From NCBI RefSeq assembly GCF_900103455.1, contig NZ_FNHI01000001.1, positions 558,001 to 622,000 on the forward strand: 64,000 bases of DNA, given 5' to 3'. Made by a program: the position numbers and the translations under genes. This document shows positions 55,717 through 63,715 of the stretch, one piece after another; the first letter of the stretch is position 1; each line of letters opens with the position of its first letter. The notes beneath the pieces were generated by a model. The model was not told the origin of the DNA and did not search any database. It saw only the letters and a list, made by a program, of their open reading frames with translations. Source of the DNA: Streptomyces wuyuanensis (lineage in GTDB: Bacteria; Actinomycetota; Actinomycetes; Streptomycetales; Streptomycetaceae).

Positions 55717-56981
55717 GCGACGCTCACCGCCGTTCCGCGGGCCATCGGACCGAACAGCAGCGTCGCCACGGGCGGCACCCGGTCGGCCGGCATCCCGAGG
55801 ACCGGGGCGACCAGCGAGCCGACGGCCCGTTGCTCGGCCGCGGTGGCCGACACCCCCGCCCCGCCGGGCGGACCGTCCGCCGCCGTCCTCGACGTGCCGT
55901 CGTCGAGACGGACGTCCGGGGCCGGCACCCGGGGGTTGGGCATGCCCCTGCAATCGGGTCCTGAGCGCTCTGCATAGCGCGGTTCCTCACCGGGTCGGTA
56001 CGCGGGCCTGGGACGGACGAATTCGAGCGTGATGCGCATCCGACCGCCCCTGAAGGCCTCCTCGGACGCGGCCTCCTGCTTCACCAGGCCGTCGAGCAGG
56101 CAGGGGTACTCGGGTGCGTAGCGGGCGAACAGCGCCAGCGTGGGCCGGGAGACCCGGCCGAGTGTGATGAGCCGGTCGCCGTTCTCGTCGAAGAACTCCT
56201 TCGCCGTGCCTGCCACGGTCGTGGTCGACCCGAGGGCCTCGGCGAGCCGGTCCTGCTGCTCGACGACCGTGCGGCTGGTGGTGACCGAGTTGCGCAGGAT
56301 CCGCAGCAGATCCGGCGCGGCGTCCCCGTACACCTCCGCCACGTCAGCGAAGCGCGCGATGTCCTCCTTCAGCGACGGCATATGGGGGTTGAACGCGCGC
56401 AGGTAGGTCTCGACGCGGGTCAGGTTGGCGCCGATGCGGTCGCCACGCCCCTCCAGCGCGGTGGCGAAGGCGGTCAGGGTGGCGTTGAGCTCGGCGGGCC
56501 GTACGGTGCGCAGGAGCGGCAGCAGGTCGTTCAGCAGCTGCTGCAGCTCGATGCCCACCTCGGTGCGGTCCTGGGTGATCACATCACCGGCCCGGATGGG
56601 CCGGCCGGTGGGCCCGGGAGGCGGCACCAGGTCGACGAACTTCTCGCCGAAAAGCGTCTTGGGCAGCAGCCGGGCGTGCACGTCGGCCGGGATGCGGGAG
56701 ACGTGTCCCGGCTTGAGCGCGATGTCCACCGTCGCCTTCTCGCCGTCGGCCCGCACCCCCCGCACCTCGCCGACCAGCAGGCCGCGCAGTTTGACGTCGG
56801 CCCGCGGATCGAGCTGGTTGCCGAGCGTGTCGGCCTCGAGCGTGATCCGTACGACCGAGGTGAACACCTGCTGGTACACGGCCACGGACAGGGACAGCAG
56901 CAGCGCCATGACCACGAGGAAGGCGATGCCGTAGAGCCGCAGCCGGGTGGCGCGTGCGAAGGACGGTCCTGGAATGCGCAT
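55713..56981 (-). CDS. MCE-family protein (MceA position)
   Basis: A 422-residue protein with a membrane anchor (about 16-36), an MCE domain (about 42-120; DVKLRGLLVGEVRGV), a helical region, and a C-terminal extension that is Pro/Arg-rich with two cysteines (PDCRGMPNP). It starts 5 bp after the second permease gene. It is the first Mce subunit. Confidence 0.92.
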   Translation of the reverse strand: MRIPGPSFARATRLRLYGIAFLVVMALLLSLSVAVYQQVFTSVVRITLEADTLGNQLDPRADVKLRGLLVGEVRGVRADGEKATVDIALKPGHVSRIPADVHARLLPKTLFGEKFVDLVPPPGPTGRPIRAGDVITQDRTEVGIELQQLLNDLLPLLRTVRPAELNATLTAFATALEGRGDRIGANLTRVETYLRAFNPHMPSLKEDIARFADVAEVYGDAAPDLLRILRNSVTTSRTVVEQQDRLAEALGSTTTVAGTAKEFFDENGDRLITLGRVSRPTLALFARYAPEYPCLLDGLVKQEAASEEAFRGGRMRITLEFVRPRPAYRPGEEPRYAERSGPDCRGMPNPRVPAPDVRLDDGTSRTAADGPPGGAGVSATAAEQRAVGSLVAPVLGMPADRVPPVATLLFGPMARGTAVSVA

Positions 56982-56986
56982 CGGCG

Positions 56987-57805
56987 CTACCCCGCAATCC
57001 GTACGGTCGTGTTGGCGCCCCAGATCGCCAGACTGAGGAAGAAGTCGAGGATGTTGACGGCGACGATGGAGGTGCGCACCGCGCGGCCCACCGCGACACC
57101 GACACCGGCCGGGCCACCGCTCGCGTGGTAGCCGTAGTAGCAGTGCACCAGGATGATCACGACGGCGAAGACGATCACCTTGCCGAACGACCACAGCACG
57201 TCGACCGGTGGCAGGTACTGCTGGAAGTAGTGGTCGTAGGTGCCGGTGGACTGGCCGTAGTAGCCGGTGGTGATGGTGCGCGCCGCGAAGTACGAGGACA
57301 GCAGCCCGACCACGTACAGCGGGATCACGGCGACGAAACCGGCGATCATCCGCGTGGTCACCAGGAACGGCAGCGAGGGAACGCCCATCACCTCGAGGGC
57401 GTCGGTCTCCTCGCTGATCCGCATCGCACCCAGCTGGGCGGTGAATCCGGCGCCGACCGTCGCCGACAGCGCGAGGCCCGCCACCAGTGGCGCGATCTCA
57501 CGGGTGTTGAAGTACGCGGAGAGGAAGGCCACGAAGTTCGAGGTGCCCAGCTGGTTCAGCGCCGCGTATCCCTGAAGGCCGACCTCGGTGCCGGTGAAGA
57601 AGGACAGGAAGGCGATGACGCCGACCGTGCCGCCCACGACGGCCAGCGCGCCGCGGCCGAAGCTCACTTCGGCCAGCAGCCGCAGGACCTCCTTCTTGTA
57701 GCGGCGCAGCGTCCGCCCGGTCCACGCCAGCGAACGCCCGTAGAAGGACAGCTGGGTGCCGAGCTCCTCGAGCCGGTCCAGCACCAGACGATTCATCAGT
57801 GCCAT
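56987..57805 (-). CDS. MlaE-family ABC permease, second (YrbEB)
   Basis: A 272-residue permease with five or six membrane helices. The conserved MlaE segments include GLALSATVGAGFTAQLGAMRISEETDALEVMG (about residues 110-141). This EQ-loop-like region contacts the ATPase. It lies 3 bp after the first permease. The pair forms the inner-membrane core of the Mce importer. Confidence 0.94.
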   Translation of the reverse strand: MALMNRLVLDRLEELGTQLSFYGRSLAWTGRTLRRYKKEVLRLLAEVSFGRGALAVVGGTVGVIAFLSFFTGTEVGLQGYAALNQLGTSNFVAFLSAYFNTREIAPLVAGLALSATVGAGFTAQLGAMRISEETDALEVMGVPSLPFLVTTRMIAGFVAVIPLYVVGLLSSYFAARTITTGYYGQSTGTYDHYFQQYLPPVDVLWSFGKVIVFAVVIILVHCYYGYHASGGPAGVGVAVGRAVRTSIVAVNILDFFLSLAIWGANTTVRIAG

Positions 57806-57808
57806 CGC

Positions 57809-58579
57809 TCAGCCCTTCTGCGGCACGACTTGGAAGTACACGGCCGTCATCACGAAGTTCGTCACGAACAGCAACATGAAGGTGATCACCACGGACTGGT
57901 TCACCGCGTCGCCGACCCCCTTCGGCCCACCCTTGGCGGTCAGCCCCTTGTAGGAGGCGACGATCGCGGCGATCGCACCGAACACCAGGGCTTTGAACTC
58001 GGCCGCCCACAGGTCGGACAGCTGGGCGAGGGTGGTGAACGAGGCGAGGTAGGCGCCGGGTGTGCCGTTCTGCAGCACCACGTTGAAGAAGTAGCCGCCG
58101 GCCACGCCGACCACCGACACCAGCCCGTTGAGCAGCACCGCGACCAGCATCGTCGCCAGCACCCGCGGTACGACGAGCCGGTGGATGGGGTCGATGCCCA
58201 GCACCTGCATCGCGTCGATCTCCTCGCGGATCTTGCGCGCGCCGAGGTCCGCGCAGATGGCCGTGCCGCCCGCTCCCGCGATCAGCAGCGCGGTGACGAT
58301 GGGGGACGCCTCGCGCAACACGGCGAGCACCGACGCGGCGCCCGAGAAGGACTGGGCGCCGAGCTGACGGGTGAGGCTGCCGATCTGGAGGGCGATGACC
58401 GCGCCGAAGGGGATGGAGACCAGCGCGGTCGGCAGGATCGTGACACTCGCGACGAACCAGGCCTGCTGAATGAACTCCCTCATCTGGAAGGGACGTTTGG
58501 GCATGGTGCGCAGCACGTCCAGGCCCATGGCGAACAGGCTGCCCGTATGCCGCAGCGCACCCGTGGGGGACAGGCTCAC
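57809..58579 (-). CDS. MlaE-family ABC permease, first (YrbEA)
   Basis: A 256-residue permease of the MlaE fold, with conserved AGAGGTAICADLGARKIREEIDAMQVLG (about residues 100-127). Its GTG start lies inside the stop of the ATPase gene (GTGA). The order ATPase, permease A, permease B, MceA-F is the actinobacterial mce layout. Confidence 0.94.
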   Translation of the reverse strand: MSLSPTGALRHTGSLFAMGLDVLRTMPKRPFQMREFIQQAWFVASVTILPTALVSIPFGAVIALQIGSLTRQLGAQSFSGAASVLAVLREASPIVTALLIAGAGGTAICADLGARKIREEIDAMQVLGIDPIHRLVVPRVLATMLVAVLLNGLVSVVGVAGGYFFNVVLQNGTPGAYLASFTTLAQLSDLWAAEFKALVFGAIAAIVASYKGLTAKGGPKGVGDAVNQSVVITFMLLFVTNFVMTAVYFQVVPQKG

Positions 58580-59535
58580 GATCCCGCCGCCTTTCCGCGT
58601 ATCGAGGCCCGCACCTGCCGCAGCGACTCCCGGTCGGCGATCGCCTCCCAGCGCGGCGGCCGGGTGATGCCCGCGGTGGGCAGCAGCCGCGGCGTCAGGT
58701 CGGGTACGCCGGGCGGCGCGGGATCCGCGTCCGCCCCGAGCTGGGCCAGCTCCTGCTCGACCTGGGCGGCGTCCTTCTCCTCCGCCATGCCGATCGGGCC
58801 CTGCATCCGGCCGCCCAGAAACTGCCGTACGACCGGTTCCTCGCTGGTCAGCAGCTTCTCCCGAGGGCCGAACATCACCAGTTCGCGGCGGAACAGCAGC
58901 CCGATGTTGTCCGGCACCTGCCGCGCGGAGGCGATGTCGTGGGTGACGATCAGGAACGTCGCGTCGATCTGCGCGTTGAGGTCGACGATCAGCTGGTTGA
59001 GATAGGCCACCCGGACCGGGTCCAGCCCGGAGTCCGGCTCGTCGAAGAGGATGATCTCGGGGTCGAGCACCAGCGCCCGGGCGAGCCCGGCCCGTTTGCG
59101 CATGCCGCCGGATATCTCTCCGGGCAGCTTGTCCTCGGCACCGATCAGACCGACCATGTCCATCTTCTCGAGCACGGTCCGACGGATCTCGCTCTCCGGC
59201 CTGCGCGTGTGCTCGCGCAGCGGGAACGCGATGTTGTCGTAGAGGTTCATCGACCCGAAGAGCGCGCCGTCCTGGAACAGCACGCCGAACAGCTTCCGCA
59301 CCTCGTACAGATCGTGCTCGCGCAGGGCCGTGATGTCGGTGCCCGCGATCCGGATCGACCCGCGGTCGGGCTTGAGCAGCCCGACGAGCGTCTTGAGGAA
59401 CACCGACTTGCCCGTGCCCGAAGGACCGAGCATGACCGAGACCTCGCCGGCGGGCAGCGTCAGGGAGACGTCCTGCCAGATGACCTGGTGGCCGAAGGAC
59501 TTGGTCAGTCCTTCCACACCGATCTCGACACCCAT
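58576..59535 (-). CDS. ABC transporter ATP-binding protein of the Mce system (Mkl/MlaF-like)
   Basis: A 319-residue ATPase. The Walker A is GPSGTGKS (about residues 37-44) and the Q-loop FQDG. The signature is ISGGMRKRAGLARAL, Walker B ILFDEPDSGLDP, and the H-loop THD. A C-terminal extension of about 70 residues is as in mycobacterial Mkl. The ATG at 59535 has AAGGGTGA upstream; GTG 59544 overlaps that site. It heads an 11-gene operon ending at 48522. Confidence 0.95.
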   Translation of the reverse strand: MGVEIGVEGLTKSFGHQVIWQDVSLTLPAGEVSVMLGPSGTGKSVFLKTLVGLLKPDRGSIRIAGTDITALREHDLYEVRKLFGVLFQDGALFGSMNLYDNIAFPLREHTRRPESEIRRTVLEKMDMVGLIGAEDKLPGEISGGMRKRAGLARALVLDPEIILFDEPDSGLDPVRVAYLNQLIVDLNAQIDATFLIVTHDIASARQVPDNIGLLFRRELVMFGPREKLLTSEEPVVRQFLGGRMQGPIGMAEEKDAAQVEQELAQLGADADPAPPGVPDLTPRLLPTAGITRPPRWEAIADRESLRQVRASIRGKAAGS

Positions 59536-59654
59536 ACGGTTCACCCTTCAGCCGTGGAGCGGTCCGACATCTGCTCTACGCAGGGGGACGGGCCGTCCGT
59601 CGCTGAAGGGCGAAGTTTTTTACGGCGGTGTTCGGCGGAGGTTCCGCACGGCTC

Positions 59655-60689
59655 CTACGGGTGTGACAGCGACGCCGGGTCCGTGACGCCGGCCGACGCG
59701 TCCGGCACGCGGACACGGCCCGTGGGCAGCGGGTCCGCGGGGAGGGTCGCCGAAGCCGCGGCGGTCGGACCGGGCACCGGGACCTGGGGCACGGCGGCCG
59801 GGGGCAGCGGCAGTTCCGGTACGACCGGCATCTTCGGGATGTCCGGCACCGGTGGGGTGCCCAGCGGCAGCTTCGGCAGCGGGACCTCGGGCAGCGGCAC
59901 GAGCGCCGGCGAGTGGTCTCTCGGGCGCGGTTCGGCGCCGTCGCCGTGCCACGCCGCCCGGCCGGAGGTCGGCGCGGTCGGCTGCGGGCCCCGGCCGGCC
60001 GGCGCGTCGTCCGCCGCCTGCGAGACCGCCGGGGACGAGGGACGCGAGGGAGCCGGCCGGTCGCCGTCATGGGCGTACGGCAGGATCAGGCCCACCACCG
60101 CCAGCGTTGCCGCCGTCGAGGCCACCGCCACCGCCTGGGTGTTCCCGCCCTGCGGGCGCCCCCGCCCGATCAGCCACAGCGCCAGACCCAGCGTGGCGGC
60201 CAGCGAATTCCGCAGCGTGCGACGGGCTCTCGCCAGCAGCGACTCCACTGTCCGGTAGCTCAGCCCCATCTTCACCGCGACCTGGTTGACGTCCAGGTCC
60301 TCGGATTTCAGCCAGAGGGCCTCGGCCTGGCGGGCGGGCAGTTCGTCGCTCCGGCGGGCCAGCCACTTCGCCTCGTCGCGGTCGCAGACCACCTCCTCGA
60401 CCGGCGCCGGGACCGGGGTGAGCAGTCTCGGGCTGCTGCGCACCTCGGTCTCGCGGTTGACCTGCCGGTAGCGGTCCACGCACAGCCGCATCGTCACCGT
60501 CGTCAGCCACGCGCCCAGCCGCTCGTCGTCCAGGTGGGGATTCTCGGCTGCACGCAGCATCGCCTCGTGCACGGCGTCCTCGGCGTCCTCCAGGCTCATC
60601 GACCTGCGGCGGGCCACCTTGAGCAACTGCTCGCGGTGGGCCCACGCGCGCTGCCACCGTTCATGGGCCGCATCCGTCTCCGTCGTCAT
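59655..60689 (-). CDS. sigma-70 family (ECF-like) sigma factor with transmembrane C-terminal extension
   Basis: A 344-residue protein. Sigma region 2 spans about 15-80 (SLEDAEDAVHEAMLRA) and region 4 about 105-160 (ELPARQAEALWLKSEDLDVNQVA, then YRTVESLLARARRTL). Two hydrophobic segments follow (about 165-177 and 188-206), then a Pro-rich tail of about 130 residues. Fused membrane tails are known in a few ECF groups and would tether the factor or sense the envelope. It lies 119 bp upstream of the mce operon on the same strand and may control it. The ATG has no strong ribosome site. Confidence 0.83.
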   Translation of the reverse strand: MTTETDAAHERWQRAWAHREQLLKVARRRSMSLEDAEDAVHEAMLRAAENPHLDDERLGAWLTTVTMRLCVDRYRQVNRETEVRSSPRLLTPVPAPVEEVVCDRDEAKWLARRSDELPARQAEALWLKSEDLDVNQVAVKMGLSYRTVESLLARARRTLRNSLAATLGLALWLIGRGRPQGGNTQAVAVASTAATLAVVGLILPYAHDGDRPAPSRPSSPAVSQAADDAPAGRGPQPTAPTSGRAAWHGDGAEPRPRDHSPALVPLPEVPLPKLPLGTPPVPDIPKMPVVPELPLPPAAVPQVPVPGPTAAASATLPADPLPTGRVRVPDASAGVTDPASLSHP

Positions 60690-60811
60690 GAGGGCCCCTT
60701 CGCTCTCACCCGGCCGGACAGGGTGCTGGTCGGTCCGGCGCGGGGGAGATTACCGTCCGGTAGCCGGGGTTGTGGAGGGGGCGGTGTGCATCGATTCGGT
60801 TTCCCTGCTGG

Positions 60812-61840
60812 TCAGCCTGGATCCGGGCGGCCGGGCAGCACGCCGGAGCCCGGCAGCTCGGTGAGGTCGGCCGGCACCGGGAGCGGTGTCGGCCCGGGTG
60901 CCGGTGCCCCCGGCGAGGGCGAGGGCGACGCGCTGGGCTCGGGCGGGGAAGAGGGCGGGGCCGGCGTCCCCTGGTCGCGGCCTCCGCCGGGACGGGGCGC
61001 GCCGGCGGACGAGGCCGGGGGGCGCGGCGTGTCCGCCGGTTCGGGCTCGGAGCGGGGTCCCGGTGCGCCGCCGCGGTCCGGCACCACTCGGTGGCCTTCG
61101 AGGAAGTACGCGAACCACGCCCTGACCGTGCGCAGGTAGGCCGTGGAGTGGTTGTAGCCGAGAATCGCCCGGTCCAGGTCCGTTTCCTCGGACAGGTCCC
61201 GCCCGCCCGCACAGAGGTACCGCCCGGCCGCGAGGGCCGCGTCGAAGACGTTGCCCGGATCGCTGCGCCCGTCGCCGTTGCCGTCGGCGCCCCAGGACGC
61301 CCAGGTCGAGGGGATGAACTGCATCGGGCCCACGGCCCGGTCGAACACGGTGTCGCCGTCGTACCGGCCGCCGTCGGTGTCCCTGATGAGGGCGAACCCG
61401 TGGCCGTCCAGCCGCGGGCCGAGGATCGGGGTGAGCGTCGTGCCGTCCTCCCGCACCCGGCCGCCGTGTGCCTGCCCGGACTCCACCTGCCCGATTGCGG
61501 CGAGCAGCTGCCAGCGCAGCCGGCAGCCGGGCCTCCCGACGGCGAGGCTCTCCTCGGCCTTCCGGTAGGCCCCGAACACGGTCTCGGGCAGCGCGCCAGC
61601 CACCGGGGTCCCGGCGCCCTCCGCACCTTTCGGGCCGCTCCCGGCCGGGGACCGCCGCAGCGGCGGAAGCTCGGTGCGGTACGCGCCGTCGCCGAGGACG
61701 TCCGGCCCGGGCGGGGCCGGACGCTTCGCGGGGGGCGAGGCGCCGGCCACCGGTACCGGCGCCTGTGACCCGGCCAGTGCCGCCATGGCCGCGGTGGCGA
61801 TCGCCGTCGCCCTGACACCTCTGCGCGTGCGCCCTGTCAT
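60812..61840 (-). CDS. secreted lytic transglycosylase (SLT-type)
   Basis: A 342-residue exported protein with a signal peptide (about 1-33) and a lytic transglycosylase domain (about 85-255). The catalytic Glu is in AAIGQVESGQAHGG (about 121), followed by AVGPMQFIPSTWASWGADGNGDG and YLCAGGRDL. A Pro/Ser-rich tail ends the protein. It cleaves peptidoglycan glycan strands. AGGAGGGG lies 9 nt before the ATG. Confidence 0.9.
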   Translation of the reverse strand: MTGRTRRGVRATAIATAAMAALAGSQAPVPVAGASPPAKRPAPPGPDVLGDGAYRTELPPLRRSPAGSGPKGAEGAGTPVAGALPETVFGAYRKAEESLAVGRPGCRLRWQLLAAIGQVESGQAHGGRVREDGTTLTPILGPRLDGHGFALIRDTDGGRYDGDTVFDRAVGPMQFIPSTWASWGADGNGDGRSDPGNVFDAALAAGRYLCAGGRDLSEETDLDRAILGYNHSTAYLRTVRAWFAYFLEGHRVVPDRGGAPGPRSEPEPADTPRPPASSAGAPRPGGGRDQGTPAPPSSPPEPSASPSPSPGAPAPGPTPLPVPADLTELPGSGVLPGRPDPG

Positions 61841-62029
61841 GATGCATACCCCTCCTCGCGCCGCTGCTCCGCAGCGCTCCTCACCTGCTCTACGGGGCAC
61901 CCGCGCGGTTCCGTCGCACGACATGCGGACTCTCCGCAGCCGACCGCGCGCCGACCCGGGGCCGATGCGGATTCCCCCGGGACCCGGAGGGCCGAGGACG
62001 GCGCGCGAGGGCCCGACTAACGTGGGGGC

Positions 62030-62281
62030 ATGGTGCGACTGAGAGTGGAGTTCACGACCGAGCCGTTCGACCTGGACGAGCCGCCCGCGCACGCGCTGGC
62101 CGTCCGCGAGGTCGTGCAGAGCGCGGCTCTGGACACGGTGGACGTCGGTCCCTTCGGCAACACGGCCGAGGGCGGCGCCGACGAGGTGCTGGGCGCGGTC
62201 GACGCGCTGCTGCGCAAGGCCCTGGAGACCGGGGCCACCCGAGTCTCCCTGCAGGTCAACGTCCTGGAGGGCGAGGAATGA
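62030..62281 (+). CDS. MTH1187-family thiamine-binding-like protein
   Basis: An 83-residue ferredoxin-like fold protein. The pattern VDVGPFGNTAEG, then DEVLGAVDALLRKALETGATRVSLQVNV, matches the MTH1187/YkoF-type family, which binds thiamine or its pyrimidine. Start ATG 62030; GTG 62033 is an alternative. Its stop overlaps the next start (ATGA), so it is co-translated with the HTH protein. Confidence 0.75.
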   Translation: MVRLRVEFTTEPFDLDEPPAHALAVREVVQSAALDTVDVGPFGNTAEGGADEVLGAVDALLRKALETGATRVSLQVNVLEGEE

Positions 62282-62655
62282 CCGGGCTTGCCGACCACGC
62301 ATTCGCCCGAGCGGTCAAGCCGCTGGTGGACGCCATGGGCGGTGTGCTGATCACGCCTGCCGAGGCCCGCGAGGACGACGTCGTCCTGAGCTGGGAGGGC
62401 GAGGAGGTCCTCGCCGTACGGCTTCCGCAGCTGGCGGACTCCCTGGACCACATCCTGGCCGCGCTGGAGCGGCAGCACGGCAAGCCCCTCGCGGAGTTGG
62501 ACCGCAAGACCAAGCAGTCGGTCGTGCGGACGCTGGAGGCGCGGGGGGCCTTCTCCGTGCGGCACGGTGTGGAGACCGTGGCGAGCGCCCTCGGAGTCAG
62601 CCGCTTCACCGTCTACAACTACCTCAACCGCGAGAATGCCGCTCGGAGTGAGTAG
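62278..62655 (+). CDS. HTH_22 (DauR-type) DNA-binding protein, short form
   Basis: A 125-residue protein with a small N-terminal alpha/beta part (about 1-65) and a C-terminal HTH_22 helix-turn-helix (about 75-118; VVRTLEARGAFSVRHGVETVA, then LGVSRFTVYNYL). DauR-type regulators normally have a YheO/PAS sensor of over 100 residues, which is missing. It ends 66 bp before the operator of the urate operon and is a candidate local regulator, possibly with the MTH1187 protein as ligand sensor. Confidence 0.75.
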   Translation: MTGLADHAFARAVKPLVDAMGGVLITPAEAREDDVVLSWEGEEVLAVRLPQLADSLDHILAALERQHGKPLAELDRKTKQSVVRTLEARGAFSVRHGVETVASALGVSRFTVYNYLNRENAARSE

Positions 62656-62675
62656 GTGAACACTCCATGTACGCA

Positions 62676-62707
62676 GCCGCCGTCCGAATGTCGGGACGGC
62701 GGCTTTT
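62676..62707 (+). terminator. rho-independent terminator after the HTH_22 gene
   Basis: A 10-bp perfect stem (62676-62685 with 62694-62703), an 8-nt loop and TTTT at 62704-62707. It separates the MTH1187-HTH pair from the urate operon. Confidence 0.85.
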
Positions 62708-62720
62708 CCGTCCACGAACT

Positions 62721-62763
62721 TTCAACAAAGTGTTGACGGGCTGTCCGGGGAAGGCGTTAGCTA
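62721..62763 (+). promoter_or_regulatory. urate-operon promoter with TCAACA-N3-TGTTGA operator
   Basis: TTCAACAAAGTGTTGACG (62721-62738) contains a 6+6 inverted repeat and ends in a TTGACG -35 (62733-62738). A -10-like TTAGCTA follows at 62757-62763. It differs from the catalase element at one of 18 positions, the central base. Confidence 0.74.
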
Positions 62764-62810
62764 TCCGCAGCCCGTCCGACGCACCTTGCAGAACAGCCAC
62801 GGAGGCTCCC

Positions 62811-63323
62811 GTGTCTTCGACTTCCGTACCGGGCCTCACCCGGTTCAACACCTCGACGGACAGCGAGGCCCAGGCCGTGCTGCACGAGGTGTGCGCCAGC
62901 TCGGCATGGGGCAGCAGACTGCTCGCCCAGCGCCCCTTCGCCACCGTCGCAGCCCTCTTCGCCGCAGGTGACGCCGCCACGGCGGAACTGACCGCCGAAG
63001 ACCTGGCCGAGGCGATGGCGGGGCACCCGCCGATCGGCCGGCCGAAGCCCGGGGACCCGACCTCCTCCCGCGAGCAGAGCGGGATGGCCGGAGCCTCCGA
63101 GGAGCTCAAGGCCGAGATGCTCGAACTCAACCTGGCCTACCAGGACAAGTTCGGCCATGTCTTCCTGATCTGTGCCACCGGCCGTACCGGTGAGCAGATG
63201 AGGGACGCCGTCCGGGAGCGGATCGACCACTCGCCCGAGCAGGAGCGGGAGATCGTCCGCACCGAACTGGGCAAGATCAACCGGATCCGGCTGGCCCGTC
63301 TCGTGGAGGAAGAGAGCGCATGA
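62811..63323 (+). CDS. uraD: OHCU decarboxylase
   Basis: A 170-residue helical enzyme, 2-oxo-4-hydroxy-4-carboxy-5-ureidoimidazoline decarboxylase, the last step from urate to S-allantoin. Motifs: SRLLAQRPF, GHPPIG with the catalytic His (about residue 71), EQSGM, and FGHVFLICATGRTGEQM. The GTG at 62811 has GGAGGCTCCC upstream; the open frame extends upstream but across the promoter. It overlaps uraH (ATGA). Confidence 0.94.
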   Translation: MSSTSVPGLTRFNTSTDSEAQAVLHEVCASSAWGSRLLAQRPFATVAALFAAGDAATAELTAEDLAEAMAGHPPIGRPKPGDPTSSREQSGMAGASEELKAEMLELNLAYQDKFGHVFLICATGRTGEQMRDAVRERIDHSPEQEREIVRTELGKINRIRLARLVEEESA

Positions 63324-63709
63324 GCACCGACACCACGGCGTCCGTGTCCACCCACATCCTGGACACCAGCATCGGCCGCCCCGCCGAGGGCGTCGCCGTC
63401 TCCCTGTCGGCCCGCGAGGGCTCCGGCGGCGGATGGACGGCACTCGGGGGCTCCGCGACCGACGCCGACGGCCGCTGCAAGGACCTGCCTGCACTGCCGG
63501 AGGGCACGACCCACGTACGGCTCGACTTCGAGACCGAGCCGTACTTCGCGAAGAAGCAAGCCGAGGCCCAGCAGGACGCCCCCGCGAATCGGGACAGCGG
63601 TGCGTTCTTCCCGGAGGTGGCGATCACGTTCGCCGTCGTGCCGGGCGAGCACTACCACGTACCGCTGCTGCTCAACCCGTTCGGCTACTCCGTTTACCGA
63701 GGGAGCTAG
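63320..63709 (+). CDS. uraH: 5-hydroxyisourate hydrolase (transthyretin-like)
   Basis: A 129-residue transthyretin-related hydrolase acting on the uricase product. It has STHILDTSIGRPA at the N terminus with the catalytic His, HYHVPLLLNPFGYSVY near the end, and the diagnostic C-terminal YRGS. It is coupled to uraD by ATGA and followed 6 bp later by uricase. Confidence 0.96.
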   Translation: MSTDTTASVSTHILDTSIGRPAEGVAVSLSAREGSGGGWTALGGSATDADGRCKDLPALPEGTTHVRLDFETEPYFAKKQAEAQQDAPANRDSGAFFPEVAITFAVVPGEHYHVPLLLNPFGYSVYRGS

Positions 63710-63715
63710 CAGACA

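Noticed and set aside
62667..62810. N-terminal extension of uraD from an ATG at 62667
   Set aside because: It would read through a terminator, an operator and the promoter; GTG 62811 has GGAGG and matches the family length.
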